The notes under the pieces were generated by a model. It saw only the letters and a list, made by a program, of their open reading frames with translations, made no database searches and had not been told where the DNA came from. From JAVEWJ01 sp034004605 (GTDB lineage Bacteria > Patescibacteriota > Gracilibacteria > UBA1369 > LOWO2-01-FULL-3), in contig JAVEWJ010000002.1 in assembly GCA_034004605.1 (NCBI GenBank), positions 62,001-126,000 on the forward strand: a stretch of DNA of 64,000 bases, read 5' to 3'. Below, in pieces: positions 1-7,047 of this stretch (positions are counted from its first letter, which is position 1; each line of letters opens with the position of its first letter). Both the position numbers and the translations under genes were made by a program.

Positions 1-1054
1 TTTGTCTTTCGTCTTTTATTATTGTGTTTAGAATCTTTTTGTATGGGTTTGAGTCTTCCAAATAATCAAGTGACTTAGCCTTGAAAAGCTTTACCACTTC
101 GTTGTTTGGATCTCTTTCGAGAAGTCTTTCACAGACATGGATTACATCTACATATCTTTTTTCTTTAAACCACATTGAGATAAGTTCCAAAATTACGTCT
201 TTGTCTTTTTTTCCCAATTTGGTGCCTATTTGTTCGCTTATATCTGTGTTGATTATTAAATTACCGGTTCTTGTTTTCATTAAAAACCAAATATATACAG
301 CGCCGAGTATTACAAATAAGATAACTGGTAATTTATAGCCCATTTGTAGTATGAAGTTGTAAGTAGCATGTGCGAAAATGGCTATAAATAAACCTTTTAT
401 TACAAATTTTTGTTGATAGGCTCTGCTAAGCGGTAGATTGAATATTTTTGAAATCCATTTTACCGTTTTTGATACTTCTTCCAGTATAATTTTTTGTTTT
501 GATATTTGTATCGAGAATTTACCCATAGCGTAGAAATATCCGAATATTCCGGAAAATATCATATGGGCAGCAGCTGTAAATAATGATCTGAAGACGTACA
601 TTCCTACGAGTTGGCCTGTACTGATTGAAGGCCAAAATTGGTACAGATAATAGATGTTTTCGGTAAAAGCGAAGCCTAATGCTGAAGCTAAACTATATCT
701 AATTGTGTCGTTTATCGTTTTTATTAAGAGTGTTTTTTTGTCTACGATTGTGAGCACATACATTTTTATTATTTCTTCCATTGCTCCAAAAAGAATAAAC
801 ATAGCGATAAACGAAGCCGTCTGGCTTCTGATGTTACTTTCGATAATTGCACTAAGGTTAAACCTTGGAAAAATACTCCACACTTCTTGAAGCAATAATA
901 GTGCGGGGGCCGTAAAACAACCCATAATAAAAACTAAAGCAAGTGTCTTTTTAGAAGTGCCTTTTTTTGAAAATATTATGTACAACCATATAGCAACAGG
1001 TATTGCGGCTACTATCGCTGATGCGATCAATAATAGATATGGGTTTTCAAGCAT
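1..1054 (-). CDS. PrsW-family intramembrane protease (3' end outside window)
   Basis: The reading frame opens at an ATG at 1054-1052 and stays open to the left edge, so only about 351 codons are visible. Several hydrophobic helices are followed by the motifs expected of PrsW glutamic-type membrane proteases: AMEEIIK near residues 91-97, GFAFTENIYY near 127-136, a His in AAAHMIFSGIFG near 164, and HATYNF near 222. After the last helix a soluble cytosolic tail begins and runs out of the window. PrsW of Bacillus cuts the anti-sigma factor RsiW. Here the gene sits 12 bases behind a STAS gene and an RsbW-like kinase gene, so a regulatory role is plausible, but its substrate cannot be read from the sequence. 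No Shine-Dalgarno sequence precedes the start. Confidence 0.85.
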   Translation of the reverse strand, partial: MLENPYLLLIASAIVAAIPVAIWLYIIFSKKGTSKKTLALVFIMGCFTAPALLLLQEVWSIFPRFNLSAIIESNIRSQTASFIAMFILFGAMEEIIKMYVLTIVDKKTLLIKTINDTIRYSLASALGFAFTENIYYLYQFWPSISTGQLVGMYVFRSLFTAAAHMIFSGIFGYFYAMGKFSIQISKQKIILEEVSKTVKWISKIFNLPLSRAYQQKFVIKGLFIAIFAHATYNFILQMGYKLPVILFVILGAVYIWFLMKTRTGNLIINTDISEQIGTKLGKKDKDVILELISMWFKEKRYVDVIHVCERLLERDPNNEVVKLFKAKSLDYLEDSNPYKKILNTIIKDERQ

Positions 1055-1066
1055 TTTATTTTCATT

Positions 1067-2086
1067 TTATCCCTCAAATTTGTAAGAAGCTTCGTCCGTT
1101 TGTGATGTTTGTGTTGGATTTATTTGGGGTGGTGTGGCGGGGGCTGCCGGTTTTGTTGTTTGTGGTTGTGTTGTTGGAGCTATTGGAAGAGACGTATCTT
1201 GCGATATTGTAGGTGTTGTTGTCGGTTTTAGGTCATTTAAAGTGTTTTCTTGTTGAGGGTTTTGTTCTTTTGTTTCTGTTGTCAATGTGGCAGTTTCTGG
1301 TTGTGTATTAGCAGATGTCTCGGCTTTCACTTCTGGCATTGAAACGGGTTGGTTGTCGGGTATAGAAATAGGAGTAGGTGTGTTTGATGGAGTAGGTGCC
1401 GGAGTAATTGGAGTTGTTTCTAGGGGTTGTTGTAAAGGGGTGGGCGCGGTTTCGGGCATAATAGGAGCTGTAGTATTCGGAGCTGGAGTAATAGGAGCGG
1501 TTTCCGGTACAGGAGTAGCTTCCGGTGCAGGAGTAGCTTCCGGTGCAGGAGTAGTTTCCGGTGCAGGAGTAGTTTCCGGTGCAGGAGTGTTTGTTGGTGT
1601 AGCTGGAGTAACAGTCGTTGCTGGTGTCGGTGCTTGTGTTATAGTGTTTTCAGTTGTTTGAAGATTACCGTTTGGTGTTGATTCTGTTGGGCTTTCTACG
1701 GTTAATGCTGCTAATTCTTGAGTTAATCCTGCTTTTGCTAATTCAAAACTGTCATACATGTTAATAAGTTGTGTTAACCCTACCACTTGAAGAGTGTCAA
1801 GTACATTTGGTCTAGCTGCAAAAATCGCGACTTTCCCATTTGACTCAGCTAATTTTCCGTAAATATCAGTAAGATATCCTATTGATTTACTGTTTAAATA
1901 ACCCAGGCCAGTGAAGTCGAAGATTAGATCCAAATTCCATGGATTTTCCCCTATTACAGCATAGATTTGTTGCATTTTTTCATCTACATTTGTTTCGTCG
2001 AGTTCTCCAACCAATTTTATAAGTTTGGAGATTCTACCTGGTTTTAAGGGTTCTAGGTTTTCAATTGCAATGTTTACTTCTGTCAT
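1067..2086 (-). CDS. STAS-domain anti-sigma antagonist-like protein with Pro/Thr-rich tail
   Basis: Residues 1 to about 120 form a STAS domain. The phospho-acceptor loop reads FTGLGYLNSKSIGY, with Ser66 preceded by Asn where SpoIIAA has Asp; Asn-Ser is common in this family. The rest, about 220 residues, is low-complexity sequence rich in Pro, Thr, Ala and Glu, including near-perfect six-residue units of the form APETTP around residues 166-195. Such a tail is unusual on a STAS protein; it could be a flexible spacer or scaffold. The gene lies 5 bases downstream of the RsbW-like kinase gene and just upstream of the PrsW-like gene, so it is probably the kinase's partner and substrate. It resembles the shorter STAS protein at 9403-9750 around the Ser loop. 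The biochemical role is inferred from family and neighbours. Confidence 0.85.
   Translation of the reverse strand: MTEVNIAIENLEPLKPGRISKLIKLVGELDETNVDEKMQQIYAVIGENPWNLDLIFDFTGLGYLNSKSIGYLTDIYGKLAESNGKVAIFAARPNVLDTLQVVGLTQLINMYDSFELAKAGLTQELAALTVESPTESTPNGNLQTTENTITQAPTPATTVTPATPTNTPAPETTPAPETTPAPEATPAPEATPVPETAPITPAPNTTAPIMPETAPTPLQQPLETTPITPAPTPSNTPTPISIPDNQPVSMPEVKAETSANTQPETATLTTETKEQNPQQENTLNDLKPTTTPTISQDTSLPIAPTTQPQTTKPAAPATPPQINPTQTSQTDEASYKFEG
1501..1590 (-). repeat. Five 18-bp tandem repeats inside the STAS gene
   Basis: Five consecutive 18-base units, of the form YTTCCGGTRCAGGAGTAG on the plus strand, differ at only a few bases. They encode six-residue Pro/Thr/Glu-rich units in the tail of the STAS protein. 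The reading frame is kept because the unit is a multiple of three. Copy number is likely to vary between strains by slippage. Confidence 0.9.
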
Positions 2087-2091
2087 ATTTA

Positions 2092-2601
2092 TTATTTTGT
2101 TATTAATTGGTTTTGTGTTGATTTTATGCCCATTTCGTTTTCTCGTACATTTTTAAGATACTTTTTTACCGACACACGAAGTCCTCCTTGCGGGCGATCT
2201 TCGAATTTGAGTTCATCGCTCCATTCTCCGATTATTTTTACAAGTCCTCTTCCTCTTATTCCGCTAAAAACATATCCAGGTTCTTTTCTTTCGTTGAATA
2301 TCTTTTGTAATTCTGAAGCTTTTATCGGTCTTGGTCCCGTTCCCGTATCTTCTACTATAATTTCAACGTAATCGTCTTTTGTGTATTTATAACTGATTCT
2401 TATTTCGCTGCCCGGGGCTGATCCGTATTCTATTGCGTTGTTGCAAAGTTCGTCTACCACTGATTGAAAACGGAAAGCCCATTTTTCAGGAAAATTTGTG
2501 GTGTTCTTGATCATATTTAGGGTAAAGTCCCTAATTCCCGACATAAAGTATGCGTTTGTCGGAAGCGTTATTGTGATTTTTGTTTCTTTTTCCAGTTCCA
2601 T
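2092..2601 (-). CDS. RsbW/SpoIIAB-like serine kinase (HATPase_c)
   Basis: This 169-residue protein is a stand-alone GHKL ATPase of the anti-sigma kinase type. The N box is VVDELCNNAIEYG (Asn54), the G1 box VEDTGTGP (Asp85) and the G2 box GIRGRGLVKI (114-123). There is no histidine-kinase dimerisation domain. Family members phosphorylate a STAS partner and bind a sigma factor or other target. The next gene, 5 bases on, encodes a STAS protein. No sigma factor gene is in this operon, so the target of the switch is unknown. A TTGACT-N17-TATAAT promoter lies directly upstream. No Shine-Dalgarno sequence is seen. Confidence 0.88.
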   Translation of the reverse strand: MELEKETKITITLPTNAYFMSGIRDFTLNMIKNTTNFPEKWAFRFQSVVDELCNNAIEYGSAPGSEIRISYKYTKDDYVEIIVEDTGTGPRPIKASELQKIFNERKEPGYVFSGIRGRGLVKIIGEWSDELKFEDRPQGGLRVSVKKYLKNVRENEMGIKSTQNQLITK

Positions 2602-2622
2602 ATATTTTTGTTTTATTGTAAT

Positions 2623-2651
2623 ATTATATCAATTTTTATAAGTTTAGTCAA
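2623..2651 (-). promoter_or_regulatory. Promoter of the kinase-STAS-PrsW operon
   Basis: On the minus strand TTGACT (2651-2646) and TATAAT (2628-2623) are separated by exactly 17 bases, ending about 22 bases before the ATG of the RsbW-like gene. Confidence 0.75.
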
Positions 2652-2677
2652 AAGTTATATCTATAAATCATTTTTTC

Positions 2678-2706
2678 TTGCATTTTACCTTTGATTACAT
2701 TAGATT
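2678..2706 (+). promoter_or_regulatory. Promoter of rpsB
   Basis: TTGCAT (2678-2683), 17 bases, TAGATT (2701-2706), 37 bases before the rpsB ATG. It is divergent from the promoter of the kinase operon. Confidence 0.55.
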
Positions 2707-2743
2707 ACACTTCGAAAATTTTAGTAATAAATAACTTTATTTT

Positions 2744-3412
2744 ATGTCAAAACAAGTTTATAAGGAAATGTTTGAAAACGCCGTACATGTAGGTCACAGA
2801 ACACAAAAATGGAATCCGCTTATGAAGAAATATATATGTGGAGAAAAAAATGGTCTTCATGTTATTAATTTAGAAAAAACTTTTGATCTTTTAAATAATG
2901 CTATCGATTTTTTGGCTAAGTCCATGTCTGAAGGCAAAACGGTACTTTTTGTCAGTACAAAGCCTCAATCTGTTAAGTTTATCAGGAATATTGCCGGTAA
3001 ATTGAATATGCCTTATGTGGATTCAAAATGGATTCCAGGACTTCTTACAAATTTTGATACAATTAAAACAAGAGTTAAATATTTATCAAATTTAAAAGAA
3101 CAAGAGCAAAATGGAGAATTTGACAAATATACAAAAAAGGAAGCTTCTAAGATGAAAAAAGAGCTTTTAAAGCTTCAAATTTCACTTGGTGGTGTTCAAA
3201 ATATGAAAGAAAAACCTGATATTGTGTTTGTTGTTGATGTGGTAAGGGATTCAATTGCTGTAAAAGAAGCAAATTCCGTCAATCTTCCAGTCGTGGCCTT
3301 CGTTCATACTAATGCTGACCCAACAAAAATAGCATATCCAATTCCAGCTAACGATGATGCCGTTAAGTCTTTGTCGTATTTATTTGGTAGAATTGAGGAC
3401 GTTTTGGTTTAA
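2744..3412 (+). CDS. rpsB: 30S ribosomal protein S2
   Basis: The N-terminus (NAVHVGHRTQKWNPLMKKYI, then GLHVINLEKT) is the S2 signature, and the C-terminal part has VVDVVRDSIAVKEANSVNLP and NDDAVKSLSYLFGRIEDV, both typical of S2. At 222 residues it is slightly short, with a truncated C-terminal tail relative to Escherichia coli. The start lacks a Shine-Dalgarno sequence. The protein sits on the 30S head-body junction and helps recruit S1. It is separated from tsf by a membrane-protein gene, an uncommon arrangement. Confidence 0.97.
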   Translation: MSKQVYKEMFENAVHVGHRTQKWNPLMKKYICGEKNGLHVINLEKTFDLLNNAIDFLAKSMSEGKTVLFVSTKPQSVKFIRNIAGKLNMPYVDSKWIPGLLTNFDTIKTRVKYLSNLKEQEQNGEFDKYTKKEASKMKKELLKLQISLGGVQNMKEKPDIVFVVDVVRDSIAVKEANSVNLPVVAFVHTNADPTKIAYPIPANDDAVKSLSYLFGRIEDVLV

Positions 3413-3424
3413 TAAAAAAACAAA

Positions 3425-3811
3425 ATGGAAGGAAATAATACTTTGATTTCAAGCAAAGTAAAATTATGGTCTGTTTTATGTTATATACCTTTTGCAAATT
3501 TGATTTTTTGTGTTCTTTCTTCTGTAAAATACGCGGATATTGAGTCAATAAGGTTTCATTTAAGACAAGGGCTTGTCCTTTTTGTTTTGCTTTTTTTGTC
3601 TCTTTTTATAATTCTTGTGAGTTATGTGTTTGGTTTGGTATTATTTTTTTCTTTAATCATTTATCATATTATAGGAGTTTTGGCTTTGTTAACGGATACT
3701 TTTTTGATTTTGCCAGGAGTTGGGCAAGTGGCAGGAAAAATTCCCGAATTTTTCCTTTATAGGCTTCTTACGGGAAAAGATCCAAGTGAAACTTGGGTTT
3801 CTAAAGAATAA
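3425..3811 (+). CDS. Small multi-pass membrane protein between rpsB and tsf
   Basis: The 128-residue product has a Cys-Tyr-Ile-Pro entry (LWSVLCYIPFANLIFCVLSS), a conserved-looking FHLRQGLVLFVL helix and two further hydrophobic stretches. The FHxRQGL pattern recalls the DUF4870/Tic20-like family of small membrane proteins, but I treat that as tentative. It starts 13 bases after the rpsB stop and ends 22 bases before the tsf ATG, so it is surely co-transcribed with both. The function is unknown. Confidence 0.75.
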   Translation: MEGNNTLISSKVKLWSVLCYIPFANLIFCVLSSVKYADIESIRFHLRQGLVLFVLLFLSLFIILVSYVFGLVLFFSLIIYHIIGVLALLTDTFLILPGVGQVAGKIPEFFLYRLLTGKDPSETWVSKE

Positions 3812-3833
3812 ATTATTTTTTAATCAGATACAT

Positions 3834-4607
3834 ATGGCAGTAAGTATTGAAGACATCAAGAAGCTTCGAGATCAATCCGGAGTTTCAATGACATCTTGTA
3901 AAAAAGCTCTTGAAGAAGCTAATGGTGACATGAGTTTAGCAATTGAAAATTTAAGAAAAAAAGGTGAATCAAAGGCGATGGAGAGAGCGGAAAGAACAAC
4001 AAGTAATGGAGTTGTTAAAGTGAAAGTAGATGGAAATAAAGGAGCTTTAGTGGCTTTGCTTTGTGAAACGGATTTTGTTTCCCGCGGTGATGATTTTAAA
4101 GCACTTGGTGACCTTCTGTTGGAAAAAGCTTTTAACGGGGCTTTAACAAATGAAAATGAGGAGGTTCAAGAAGTAAAGGATGCACAGCTAAAAATGGGAG
4201 AAAATGTGAAGCTTGGAAAAGTTGCGGTGATTTCTTCTGATGTTCTAGGTTTTTATGTCCATAGCAATGATAAAATTGGTGCTATTGTTGCTTTGAAAGG
4301 TGGAGACGCTGACCTTGCTAAGGATTTGGCTATGCATGCAAGTGCTACAAATCCAAAATATTTAAGTTCGACCGATGTTGATAATGCATTGGTTTCAAAA
4401 GAAAGAGAAATTTGGACGGAACAACTTAAGAATGAAGGTAAAAATGAGGAAATTATCGAAAAAATACTTGTTGGTAAAGAGAAAAAATTTAGAGAAGAAA
4501 ATGCTTTTCTGTCACAAGAATTTGTTAAAAATCCTGAAACAAAAATTTCAGATTTATTGAAAGATAAAAATGCTGAGATTGTGGATTTTGTTGTGTTTTC
4601 TATTTAA
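3834..4607 (+). CDS. tsf: Elongation factor Ts
   Basis: The ATG at 3834 gives a 257-residue protein starting MAVSIEDIKKLRDQSGVSMT, followed by CKKALEEANGDMSLAIENLR, the UBA-like N-terminal domain that binds EF-Tu. The core then carries LCETDFVSRGDDF, the TDFV motif that inserts near the EF-Tu nucleotide site, and AMHASATNPKYLS. The open frame extends upstream into the previous gene, but that extension shows no family similarity. EF-Ts is the GDP-GTP exchange factor for EF-Tu. A hairpin with flanking A and T runs follows the stop. Confidence 0.97.
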   Translation: MAVSIEDIKKLRDQSGVSMTSCKKALEEANGDMSLAIENLRKKGESKAMERAERTTSNGVVKVKVDGNKGALVALLCETDFVSRGDDFKALGDLLLEKAFNGALTNENEEVQEVKDAQLKMGENVKLGKVAVISSDVLGFYVHSNDKIGAIVALKGGDADLAKDLAMHASATNPKYLSSTDVDNALVSKEREIWTEQLKNEGKNEEIIEKILVGKEKKFREENAFLSQEFVKNPETKISDLLKDKNAEIVDFVVFSI

Positions 4608-4615
4608 TTGGGTTT

Positions 4616-4645
4616 AAAAAAAGCTCCTAATAAGGTGCTTTTTTT
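4616..4645. terminator. Bidirectional terminator between tsf and the C39-like gene
   Basis: An A run, the imperfect stem AAGC(T)CC / GG(T)GCTT around a six-base loop, and a T run form a short hairpin that can end transcription from both convergent genes. It overlaps the last codons of the minus-strand gene. Confidence 0.7.
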
Positions 4646-5394
4646 ATGTCTAAATATAAAATGTCCGCTCCGGCATCTTTTAATGCTTCATCAAAAACTT
4701 CAATTTTGTAAGGGTAATTTGCTCCTTTTCGTGTACCATTATCATTTGTGATTATGTTGTTTTCGTCATAGCCGATTACTTGTAACATGTGATAACCGGG
4801 GTGTGGATAATACGGGTTTTTCAGGTATTTTGAAGTGACAGGGGCTATTACCGGGTGTCCACTTGCTATAATTTTTTTAATGTCGCTTATTTCAGCATCG
4901 TAAATGATTTTGATATCAGTATCTTTAAGGCTATAAAATTTTATGGCCATTTCTTTAATTTTGTCCGCATAGATGTCATGGTGTCCATTGAAATTGTCGA
5001 TTTGCCAATCTATCATTTTTAGAATCTCGGTGTTTGCTTCAGATTTGGTCATTTTAAGGTCTTTTTCGAAGTTGTAGGTTTGAAGTAAGGCTGCTTCTTC
5101 GCAACTTTCTTCATGAAATACCCAATTTGCCTCGGTTTGAAGTGGAGCTTGGCATATAAAATCGGCCTCAATAAAAGCTTTTTTGGGCGGTTCTTTTTCT
5201 GTTGTTTCCTCTTTATTAAAGGGAGTTGAGTTGTTTGTGATGATTTTTGTTGTATTATCTTCGATTATTTTTTCTATTACCTTTTTGTTTTGGATTTCTG
5301 TTTTTTTAATTACGATTGTTTCTTTTGTTTTGTCGATTTTTTGGCAAGATGAAAACAAAATTAATATTATTGCCGTTAGTAATATTTTTTTCAT
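4627..5394 (-). CDS. C39-like cysteine peptidase family lipoprotein
   Basis: A lipoprotein signal peptide ends at LILFSSC (Cys17). After a Lys/Glu/Thr-rich linker comes a C39-like papain-fold domain: CQAPLQTEANWVFHEESCEEAALL with the likely catalytic Cys98, GYHMLQVIGYD with His202, and NDNG near 217-220 as the third catalytic position. The domain is the peptidase_C39_2 type often found on surface proteins, distinct from bacteriocin-exporter C39 domains. It is expected on the outer face of the membrane, cutting peptides or crosslinks of unknown identity. Its start overlaps the murJ stop by four bases (ATGA), so the two are translationally coupled. Confidence 0.85.
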   Translation of the reverse strand: MKKILLTAIILILFSSCQKIDKTKETIVIKKTEIQNKKVIEKIIEDNTTKIITNNSTPFNKEETTEKEPPKKAFIEADFICQAPLQTEANWVFHEESCEEAALLQTYNFEKDLKMTKSEANTEILKMIDWQIDNFNGHHDIYADKIKEMAIKFYSLKDTDIKIIYDAEISDIKKIIASGHPVIAPVTSKYLKNPYYPHPGYHMLQVIGYDENNIITNDNGTRKGANYPYKIEVFDEALKDAGADILYLDIKKAPY

Positions 5395-6938
5395 TTTTTT
5401 AGGATTTTTGAAATAACAATGTTTAGGCTTTTTAGTTCTTCCATTTTCATAAAATATGAATAAATAAAGAAAGAAGCTCCACCCACTACTAATTCAATCA
5501 AGATTTTTGAAGTGCTGTCAATACTTAAGTTAATAATTTTTATAAAGAAAATTGAAAGTGCCATTAAAACGCATGTTGCTGATAGTTTCAATAAGTATTT
5601 TATGAATTTTTTTGAATCGAATGTTGTGAGGTGTTTTTTTAGAAAAATTGCCAAAAGTAATACTTGTACAATAAATGATATTGTAAATCCTAGTGAGAAC
5701 CAGTTAACCCCGTATTTTGTTGCGATTTTTAGAGTTATTATTATGTTTATCGCTATTGAAATCAAATTTATATACATAGGCGTTAAGGTGTTTTTTAATG
5801 CATAGAAGCTCCTTGTGAGTATGTGGGTAAGGCTTTCAAATGGTATTGAAATAGCGAAGAAAAACAGTATTCCTGAAGTTAGGTTTATGGAATTTTCGTC
5901 GAATTGTCCACCTCCCAGTAAAAGTGAGATTATTTCGGGCGCTAAAATCATCATTCCGGTCATTGATGGTACTGTAAAAAATAGTATTCTTTGTATTGTT
6001 TTTTGAATATCTTTTGTGAATGATTCTTTATCATTTTCGCTTAGAGATGCTGTGAGAAACGGAAATATCGCTGTAGAAAAAGCTATACCGAATAAACTTA
6101 CCGCAAAACTTTGTATGTTTCTTGCGAAATTATATGCTGCAAAACTACCAATTAATATTTTTGTACCAATTGAAGCGTAAATTACAGTATTTATAGAACT
6201 TGCAATCAGACTAAACGACCTAGGTATCATTAGTGTAAGAATTTCTTTGAAGCCTTTGAGTTTGATGTTTAGCGATTTTACAGGGCGGAATTCAGTGTGG
6301 AACATATCGATTATTCTTATCAAGCAATGGAAAATCGCTCCAATCACTGCTCCTGTTGCGGCAGAGTAAATTCCGTATTCTTTGTGAAAGATTAAAATTC
6401 CTGTAATTATACCCAAATTGTATAAAATCGGTGAAATTGAATATGAAAAAAAATGTTTGTAGCTCATTAAAATATTTCCGAGAGTGTTTGAAATCGCAAA
6501 TATCAGTGGTAAAGGAAGCAAGAGTTTTGTCATAGTCGAGATGTTTTGAAGTGTTGCTGCGTTCATTTCATCGGATGAAAAAATCAGTGGTGTGATTTCG
6601 TCCATAAAGAAAAAAAGCAATGCGCTTATGGAAGCCACAAAAATTGTGGATACCGTAAGCATAGTATTTGCGATTTTGAAAGCTTCCTCTTTGTCTTTTT
6701 TTAGATATTCAGTGAATACCGGTAAGAAAGCTGCTGTGAGGGCTGATGCAATAAACATGTTGAAAACTGCGTCCGGTATTACAAAAGCGGCATTATAGAT
6801 ATCTGTTTGTATGCTGGTTCCAAAATAATATGCAAGAATTTTATCTCTTAAAAATCCGATCACATAGCTTAAAAATGAAGTGAGAGATATTAGTGCAGTT
6901 GCTTTAGCTGCTCCCGATTTTGTGAAAAATTTTGACAT
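5391..6938 (-). CDS. murJ: Lipid II flippase MurJ
   Basis: At 515 residues with about 14 hydrophobic helices, this matches MVIN/MurJ in the MOP superfamily. Family features include the N-terminal SYVIGFLRDKILAYYFGTS and DIYNAAFVIPDAVFNMF segments, where the Arg and Asp residues line the central cavity, and LLLPLPLIFAISNTLGNILMS. MurJ moves lipid II across the cytoplasmic membrane for peptidoglycan synthesis. TGA is the stop codon and overlaps the next ATG, which shows that UGA is not reassigned here. Confidence 0.95.
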   Translation of the reverse strand: MSKFFTKSGAAKATALISLTSFLSYVIGFLRDKILAYYFGTSIQTDIYNAAFVIPDAVFNMFIASALTAAFLPVFTEYLKKDKEEAFKIANTMLTVSTIFVASISALLFFFMDEITPLIFSSDEMNAATLQNISTMTKLLLPLPLIFAISNTLGNILMSYKHFFSYSISPILYNLGIITGILIFHKEYGIYSAATGAVIGAIFHCLIRIIDMFHTEFRPVKSLNIKLKGFKEILTLMIPRSFSLIASSINTVIYASIGTKILIGSFAAYNFARNIQSFAVSLFGIAFSTAIFPFLTASLSENDKESFTKDIQKTIQRILFFTVPSMTGMMILAPEIISLLLGGGQFDENSINLTSGILFFFAISIPFESLTHILTRSFYALKNTLTPMYINLISIAINIIITLKIATKYGVNWFSLGFTISFIVQVLLLAIFLKKHLTTFDSKKFIKYLLKLSATCVLMALSIFFIKIINLSIDSTSKILIELVVGGASFFIYSYFMKMEELKSLNIVISKILKK

Positions 6939-6998
6939 AAAGAATTAATTTACTTTGTAATTTTATTCTTTATAAACGATTTCGGCCTTCTCTTAAGC

Positions 6999-7027
6999 TT
7001 GTTTTTGGGCTTGTTTTGTTGTATAAT
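6999..7027 (+). promoter_or_regulatory. Promoter of the transporter-STAS-phosphatase-queA run
   Basis: TTGTTT (6999-7004), 17 bases, TATAAT (7022-7027). The expected start site leaves a leader of only about 14 bases before the GTG codon at 7048. Confidence 0.7.
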
Positions 7028-7047
7028 TACATAATTAAAAATAAAAA

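Noticed and set aside
1287..1661. Long plus-strand frame with a Val/Gly-rich repetitive product
   Set aside because: It is the shadow of the Pro/Thr-rich tail of the minus-strand STAS gene, produced by the repeats.
3720..3833. Longer N-terminus of EF-Ts
   Set aside because: It lies inside the membrane-protein gene and lacks family similarity; the ATG at 3834 starts with the standard EF-Ts sequence.
5391..5394. Reassigned UGA (as in Gracilibacteria and Absconditabacteria)
   Set aside because: TGA serves as a natural stop at several genes, and conserved proteins contain no in-frame TGA.
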